A model generated the notes under the pieces. The model was not told the DNA's origin. It did no database searches and worked only from the letters and a program-made list of their open reading frames with translations. A stretch of DNA of 64,000 bases from Lutjanus erythropterus (lineage: Eukaryota; Chordata; Actinopteri; Lutjaniformes; Lutjanidae). The position numbers and the translations under genes are program-made. This document shows positions 57,696-64,000 of this stretch, one piece after another (position 1 is the stretch's first letter; each line of letters opens with the position of its first letter). The stretch spans positions 16,101,362 through 16,165,361 of the forward strand of contig CM034598.1 of the NCBI GenBank assembly GCA_020091685.1, read 5' to 3'.

Positions 57696-58521
57696 CGCTC
57701 AGTATCTGTAATGTTAGAGCTCTTACTTTGATTTCACCCTTACTTTGAACAAAATGAATGCTTAGAAGGTTGTTTCATTATTAAGTTTCCAGTTGCCAGC
57801 TCTATCAAACCCCCCACACTGACCCCAACAACTGGAGGGTCGTGCACAGACAAGCTGTAAAGTAACACCAACATTAAGTGGTCTGGTTGTAATGTCAAGC
57901 TTGGTTTAGACAAGTTAGCCTTAAAGATTATTTATTCCCCCATTTGTACAAAAATCAATACAGCAACTTTTCTTATAAAAAATTAAATTGGATTTTCATA
58001 ATAAAACTATTAAATATTCATTAAATACTATTTTATATTTTCTCCAAAGTCATCCAGGTTACAGCGAGGCCTTATCATATTTTTATATTAAGATTGTGAA
58101 TAGAGGGAACACGATCTCACAAGATCATTTGTGGTACGCGATTTCATGTGATCTCAACCAGAAAGAGAAAAACAGACGCAGAAGTTAAACAAGTCTGGAT
58201 GAGAAAATGTTTGAGGAGACACATCAACAGTTGGTTTATTCTTCAGCCAGAACAGGAGGTGAAATTTTAACCGTCCCTCTGTGAACAGCAGTCTGCTGCT
58301 GGCTAGCATTAGCATGAAGAGCTACAAAGTTTACGGCTGTTCTGCAGCATCAGCTGTTCTGTCTCATTGTAGACTGTCTGACTCCTCTTTATCCTACCTT
58401 GAAATCTGTCTCTGACACCAGCTTCATGCAAGCATGTGTCTGAGTGTGTGTAGCTGTTATCAGCACTGTGGTGACATCACGGTCAGTTTGTCTGCTGCAC
58501 GCATGACGTGACCATCATGCA
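57696..58521. other. Non-coding stretch, nothing firm
   Basis: The segment around 58100-58160 ('acgatctcacaagatcatttgtggtacgcgatttcatgtgatctca') is rich in GATC-centred inverted pieces, perhaps an old transposon end. No exon. Confidence 0.4.
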
Positions 58522-58872
58522 GAACACGTGTATGACAATGACGGGCACAGAATTGGATATGTGATGCTGACCGGCTGGTCCCAGGTCAAGTCTCTGGCCA
58601 ATCCAATTGGTGCATCCCTAGTTTCAAACAATATAACCATCATTGCCAATGCATTTGTCACATTGGTATGGATGTTAATCAATACATCCACTAGATGCTC
58701 AGAGTCAAGTGTTGCCCCAAAGTTTCTGACAACAAGAACCATCACTGGAGGAGGTCGTAATAATGAACCTCTTGAGAGAGATGCAAAAGCAGAGTTAGCG
58801 TTGGTCACAGTGGTCTGCGCGGCCATGAAATACTTCACAACATGTGGACGGATAATTCTTTACATTAACTAA
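58522..58872. other. Region open on both strands, origin unknown
   Basis: A 114-codon frame on plus (58528-58872) and a 107-codon frame on minus (58515-58838) overlap almost fully. Neither shows a domain I recognise. Around 58608-58621 the sequence TTGGTGCATCCCTAGTT looks like the right end of an hAT-type MITE (complement CTAGGGATGCACC). The frames span that junction, which argues against either being a single gene. Most likely repeat-derived; the composition is near 45% GC with few TA-containing stops. Confidence 0.35.
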
Positions 58873-60349
58873 CTGATGACGAACAATGTAATTTCCAGTA
58901 CTCTGGAGTTTAAAAACTTCTTCATCGTATCCTGTGGCCAGTGTCTGGCTTGAACTATTGGTTACACTGCCCTCATAACTACCAGTGTTAATGCTTCATT
59001 TTGCCTTCTCATTTCCAGCTTTCCCAAAACGCTACGAAATGTTGACAAAATTAACGCAGAGGACAGACAGAAAGCTTCATATGTATCCATATAGGCATCT
59101 AATGATAAATGAGCCTTTAGTTTAGACAAATTAGCACCAGCTAACGCCTTCATGGTAATGTACTGAAAAACAGAATACTCACGTTTAAGCCTGTGCACAA
59201 CCCCTAACCGTTTGACGATGCTGAGGCTCCGTATAAATGCCTATCCAGCATATCTGAGTCTGTACAATCATATCCAGTTGTCAAGCAGCCTCATGTAAGA
59301 CTGTGATTAGCCTACAGCATTACGTTTGAAATCATCCTGCTACTCTGTGCTGCAACTCTGCTGCTGTACGGAGCTGACACATAATTGTAGCATCCGTCAT
59401 CCCACTAACTATTGATACAACACTTAGATGGTGGGAGCAGTGGACAAGTAATGTAATTGGTGTATGCCTTATTACCATGTAACAACGGTAACACCTATCA
59501 CTATGGCGAGCCTAATTTATTCTGCTCAAACCATGAGTTTAAATCAGGCTAAACTAATCAATGCACCCTATTTATAGACATGTTCAAATAAGACTTAGAA
59601 GATTATTCTTGTACAGAAACTCAAAGTAGGACAAAAGTAATTCCTTTCCTCTTTTGGGTAACCTATTAAAAAAGGTCAGTATGTGCGACGAGAGATGAGT
59701 TCCTGACTAATTCAATTGCACCTACTTTGTGTTTGTACTTTACATCACATAATACTTTTTACTCACTAATGATGCATATAGAAGCTACAAATGATTTGAT
59801 GTTTGTTTTAGCAACAATATGAGAGCCAACAAAGCTCCTCTGCCCGCTATAGCTTATTAAGAACAATGACTGTGTAGAGTCAGAGAAAAAGATAATTAGT
59901 TCTTTAAAAGTTCAAAAGACCGGCTTCTCTGCTCTGCTTTGACTGTACATTAAAACCAATGTATCATTAAAAACACAAGACCCAGAACTTTGATCTCAAC
60001 TTTTATGGAGAATATCACTGAAAAATAACAGTTTAATGCAAAAAAACACTATTATGAAACTGCATAGATGCACTTTAGCTGACATATTATCGATCACTTT
60101 ACTGCTGGAATAAATCTTTGCTTAAGCGCGGCCTGTGCACCCGCTCTCTAACTTTTGTGGAAATTTTGGTCAACCTAAACAAGTTGAACAGTACCAACTC
60201 TGAAGATAAACGACTGCAAAAAAGAAAAACGTATGCATTACGCATGCCATGCTACGTAAAGTAGCAGCACAGAAGCAGGAATACATCGCAACGTATTGTA
60301 CCAACAGTAGATAGACAAAACAATGGACATGCCCACAAATTATGATAAG
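58873..60349. other. Non-coding stretch, nothing recognised
   Basis: No exon, RNA gene or delimited repeat seen. Confidence 0.45.
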
Positions 60350-61440
60350 GCCTGGGTCACTATTTAAAATTTATTCTCGATCACAATTTTTCCTTTCAAT
60401 GACTATGAAAACAAGATAATCAAGATACGATTTTTATTATTCTGCATTCCGTTTTGCAGTGATGCTCTTGTCGCCTCGTGTTATAAATCCAGCGCACCCT
60501 TTTCTCCATATTCTTTTGCAGGTTCAATCAGCAAAAGCGCACACACACGCATGCATGTACACAAAATGATCTTATGTTGGGAGAGCAGGCAAGGAGAGTT
60601 GTTACACACTGTAGCAGTCCCAAAACTAAAATTAAGTTATGAGAGAGTCTATCGACGCTCTGCTCTGATGACTGTGTTTGTGCCACACGCCCAGAGCTGA
60701 CAGTGTGTCGCTTTTCATCAAGCATGTTCGATACTGGAGAGGAAAACTCAGAAAACACATCGCGCACATTGATCTGAATAAAAGGACATGGTGAAGCCCA
60801 TTATGCTGCAGCCACTGTACATGTATTGATATTATTGGCTTGATATTGGCCTATCACAGGTATATCAATCTATACATTATTGGTGCATCTGTTGGAAGAT
60901 ATTTCTGTCATTGACAAGCCATAATAATGAATGTTTTTATTTTATTTTATTTCACAGGCAGCATGCTATGTATATTTTATCTTTTTTTCTTAATTAAAAA
61001 GTCTATAGATTGGTTGTCCTATTTATGTTGTTTTTTTTAATTCAGTTATTTATCATTATTAAAAAATACTAGTGAAAGTTCACTATCATGGACCAGATGT
61101 CATTTTGAACAATAAAACATACTGTATTGTAAACTGTAAAATATCCTGCCTCTATTACATTGTCAAATGTTTGATAACCACAACTGAATGATCATTGTTT
61201 TATTCCCTAATATCATTATTGGCCTCAAACATCCAGTATCGTATCGTACTGCATATTACATATTTGTTTTTCAGTTGAATTAAAAAAGTTCAAAGATGTG
61301 CACTATTAAGGACTAAAAAAGTTTGATAAATGCACCATTTTTCCAAAGTCAATAAATAATCCATGTTAAATAATCGTGACCCCAACACTCACCTAATAAA
61401 TCATGATTATGATTTTTGCCACAATGAAGCGGCCCTATGT
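60350..61440. repeat. Composite of degenerate DNA-transposon repeats
   Basis: 'ttattctcgatcacaatttttcctttcaatgac' (60371) and, near the right end, 'ataatcgtgaccccaacactcacctaataaatcatgattatgatttttgccac' look like the two sides of one family. Between them (about 60820-61260) lies a piece of the 7586-type repeat ('gatattggcctat', 'aaaatactagtgaaagttcacta', 'attattggcctcaaacatccagtat'). Boundaries are approximate. Confidence 0.45.
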
Positions 61441-64000
61441 CTGATGTAGTCACAGCTTTCTGTGCAGCTTCAGACGCAGGAAAAGTAGAGTAGAACAGAG
61501 TAAATGGCTGCAGCTTTGTGAAAAAAAAAAACAAAAAAAAACCTTGACATGAATTTAACAATCAAAACAGGGATATGAATAGTTTCTAAGGGGAAGGCAA
61601 AGGTTGGCTAATGTGCTTCACTGCATGACAATGCAATCAGTCTTCACTCGTTCTGCATACTAACCTTCTTCCCTCCAGACGTCATTACTGCAGGCTACAA
61701 CGGTCATACCTGCTGTCTGCGGCGTTAGGGAAATAAAACTGTGTTGTGATTCTGTCTGATGATACTAAAGTGAGTACAGTGTTTACGGAGCGCATTTATA
61801 ACAGTACTAAAAACGCTCAATCATGCTGAGTTGTTTTCAAAATGCAAAGTAAATTTATTCTTTCAGCATTTTTGTCTTTTTGTTGAGAAATACACCCCCT
61901 TCAAACAATGCATTAGCATACACCCATGCCATAAATCAAATTAGTACCATGATGTTGATGGGGTCTCCTGCTGTGATTTCTCTCAGTAGACATGGACAAC
62001 AACACAGCTGGGAGCTGATATGCACACCAATTTACTTTCTGCACAACAAATATATGCAGGAGATTCTCTCAAAGAAAATTGAATATTTAATTTCTCATTT
62101 TAGTGGATTACCAAACCCCATGTAAAAATTCCCTTGATTATTCATGATGAGGGTAGCGATGAGTACAGCTGCAAGACAAGGTTGAATCACTTTTGCCTCA
62201 AGTGTTTGTGTCAACAAGACAACACTTTAAAGTTTACTTCATCTTTCACTAATTGCTCTTTATTTGGTAAGAAACAAATGTAATCAACTTTAAACAAGAG
62301 TCAGGCAATATGTAACTGTATAGCAATAAAATGACAACGATAAGAAAATTAATTTAATCAAACATTAGATTGATAGCATGCACAAAATCCCAATTTGTTG
62401 TTATATTTTAACGAGATGTGTGTTGAGGGATTTCACCTTTACTTTTGCATTATTCTTTTAATTCCCGTTTTAATCAAATATATTATAAATTATACGAAGT
62501 AGTGAGTAGTTTTGCCCAAGCAATCTGATTGGTCAACTAGTCATTTAGAAAAAGATCAAATCAGCATGACAGCACTAAAAATATAACTCCGCTATTTCCA
62601 TGGCAACACTGTAACTGCCAGAGCTGCAGCAAAAACCAGTTGGTTACAATAGCTATTACAAAAATCGGAGGGGGGGAGGGTTGTTTTTGAAATGTTATAT
62701 TCATGAAAATAAATCACAAACCACAGTGGGCCTATATAGACTATGACCTTCTGTTAGGATATTTTTGCAGCTGTGAAAGTAACATTTATAAATCAGCTTT
62801 CTTTAATGAATATAATTTATGGTGCTGTTAGATTGCTGCAGACCGCCCTGTTAACACAGGTGCAGCTTCTCTTTCTGTGCGGCAAGCTCTCTTTGTGTGT
62901 GTGACTGCAGAGAAAATGTCTTTTTTGAAAGGCGTAAAGCCAGCAAATTTGGATTGAAGGAGAACACTTGATAAAAGTATATTGTGATTTTGGAAATTAT
63001 TGCTTTTTTTTTTTTTTTTTGCAATATATTTTGACTTGACAATGCTGTGGAGGTACTGGAAATGTTTGGATGACACACGTTCAGCCCTGACCTCCTTCCT
63101 GACACTCTGACATCCTCCATCAGCTGTGCCGGTGAGTCTGTTACACAGTGCTAATAGCTTAAAAATAGATGTCAAGTCTGTAGACTAAATAGCTAAATCT
63201 GTCAACAGATCATTTATTTTATAGCAGATATTTCAGTTACATGAAGATTGAACTAGCAAAGCAGTTTTGTCTTTGCATCCCACAATCTCTAGTTCACTCA
63301 AGTTGGCTAGCTGACTGTAACAATCTAACAACAGAGATGATTTCTAGTCCCTGTTGAGTCAAAGGGTTGGCCTGCTGGCTGGAGTAATAAAATAAAAACA
63401 AGTTTTTGCTATCGGGGAAACACATGGGGTCTGAGACCGAATTGCCCCATAATATGAATAAATAATATATTTATATGTATTTATACAGAGTGTATTATTT
63501 TGTTGGCAACATTGTATAACCACAATACTACACAACCAGTGCTAGCCAATCAGAGGCAGAGTTCCTGGAGTGTGGGCGGGGAACAAAAAGGCATCAATCT
63601 TTGATGTGTCAAACTTTTAATAATTCCCACCATCACAAACTGTAAATGGTGTAAACCTGGGCTACCTTTGATGGAAGCAGTTTTAAAGGTATACTTTTGG
63701 GGTATAGAGTTCGTCTCTGTATTGGGAGATTAGTGCATACAAAGTACTGATATAGAAAATTAAAAAATAACTTGTTTGTGTGTATGTTGCAATAATAATG
63801 TATGATTGTCACAAAATCACAAATCCTGGATTTGCCTCACACCATTTGGGAACCATGGCACTGTAGGGTGACCTTTACCTTCATTACTGGTATTTCATTG
63901 ATGCTTACAGACCTCAGCACAAGGACACCCTCTCACGTAATATTGCTTAAAAATGTACAGGATAACAGAAATCCCCCAACATCACACATATACTGAACCA
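61441..64000. other. Non-coding stretch with poly-T tract and possible repeats
   Basis: Around 62500-62650 and 63370-63560 there are 'caatctgattggtca' / 'gctagccaatcagaggcagag' type phrases and stop-rich AT sequence, perhaps two decayed copies of one repeat. Poly-T at 63005-63020. No exon is seen up to the window end. Confidence 0.4.

Larger units (their letters stand above)
26490..64000 (-). other. Intron upstream of the UNC5-like exon (partial; probably intron 1)
   Basis: From the splice acceptor to the end of the window I find no signal-peptide exon, no CpG-rich promoter and no exon of any other gene, so the intron probably extends past 64000. The exon begins just before the Ig1 domain, where vertebrate UNC5 genes usually have exon 2, hence 'intron 1'. 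A gene nested in this intron is possible but was not seen. Confidence 0.6.

Overview
The window looks like teleost fish DNA. It is AT-rich and exon-poor, and it is full of short degenerate interspersed repeats of kinds common in fish introns: hAT-like and foldback MITEs, a Tc1-like transposase fragment, a tRNA-derived SINE-like segment, a RecQ-like helicase fossil and many CA/GT microsatellites. No prokaryotic organisation (dense ORFs, operons, CRISPR arrays) is present. Nearly all open frames of 60-175 codons are chance frames in repeats or unique intronic DNA.

Only one real protein-coding element was found: a 216-nt internal exon on the minus strand at 26274-26489. Clean GT and AG splice sites flank it. 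It encodes the first half of the first immunoglobulin domain of a netrin receptor of the UNC5 family, closest to UNC5A as far as I can judge by eye. Both exon ends are in phase 1. On this reading the whole window lies inside one unc5 gene: 26490-64000 is the upstream intron (probably intron 1) and 1-26273 the downstream intron (probably intron 2). Neither neighbouring exon is visible.

Layout. 1-10.5 kb: several small MITEs, a SINE-like segment at 8.6 kb and a hairpin element at 10.0-10.5 kb. 10.5-14 kb: mostly unique sequence with stretches that look like conserved noncoding elements. 14-24 kb: nested MITEs at 14.1-15.7 and 16.5-17.5 kb, a clear hAT-type MITE with an 8-bp target duplication at 20.2-20.9 kb and the helicase fossil at 23.7 kb. 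26.3-29.5 kb: the exon, a long foldback element beginning about 38 bp from its splice acceptor, and a second foldback element between two copies of a 230-bp intronic block. 29.5-35 kb: mostly unique, possibly regulatory DNA. 35-46 kb: nested and clustered hAT-like MITEs. 47.2-47.5 kb: the Tc1-like fragment. 50-57 kb: unique DNA, then a three-copy array of a 0.5-kb unit with a displaced fourth partial copy. 58-64 kb: more degraded repeats.

I saw no new molecular system. The observations most worth checking are the transposon at the likely branch point of the UNC5 exon, the intronic block duplicated around a foldback element, and the 0.5-kb tandem array. Repeat assignments rest on sequence seen here and memory of fish repeat families, not on a database search.
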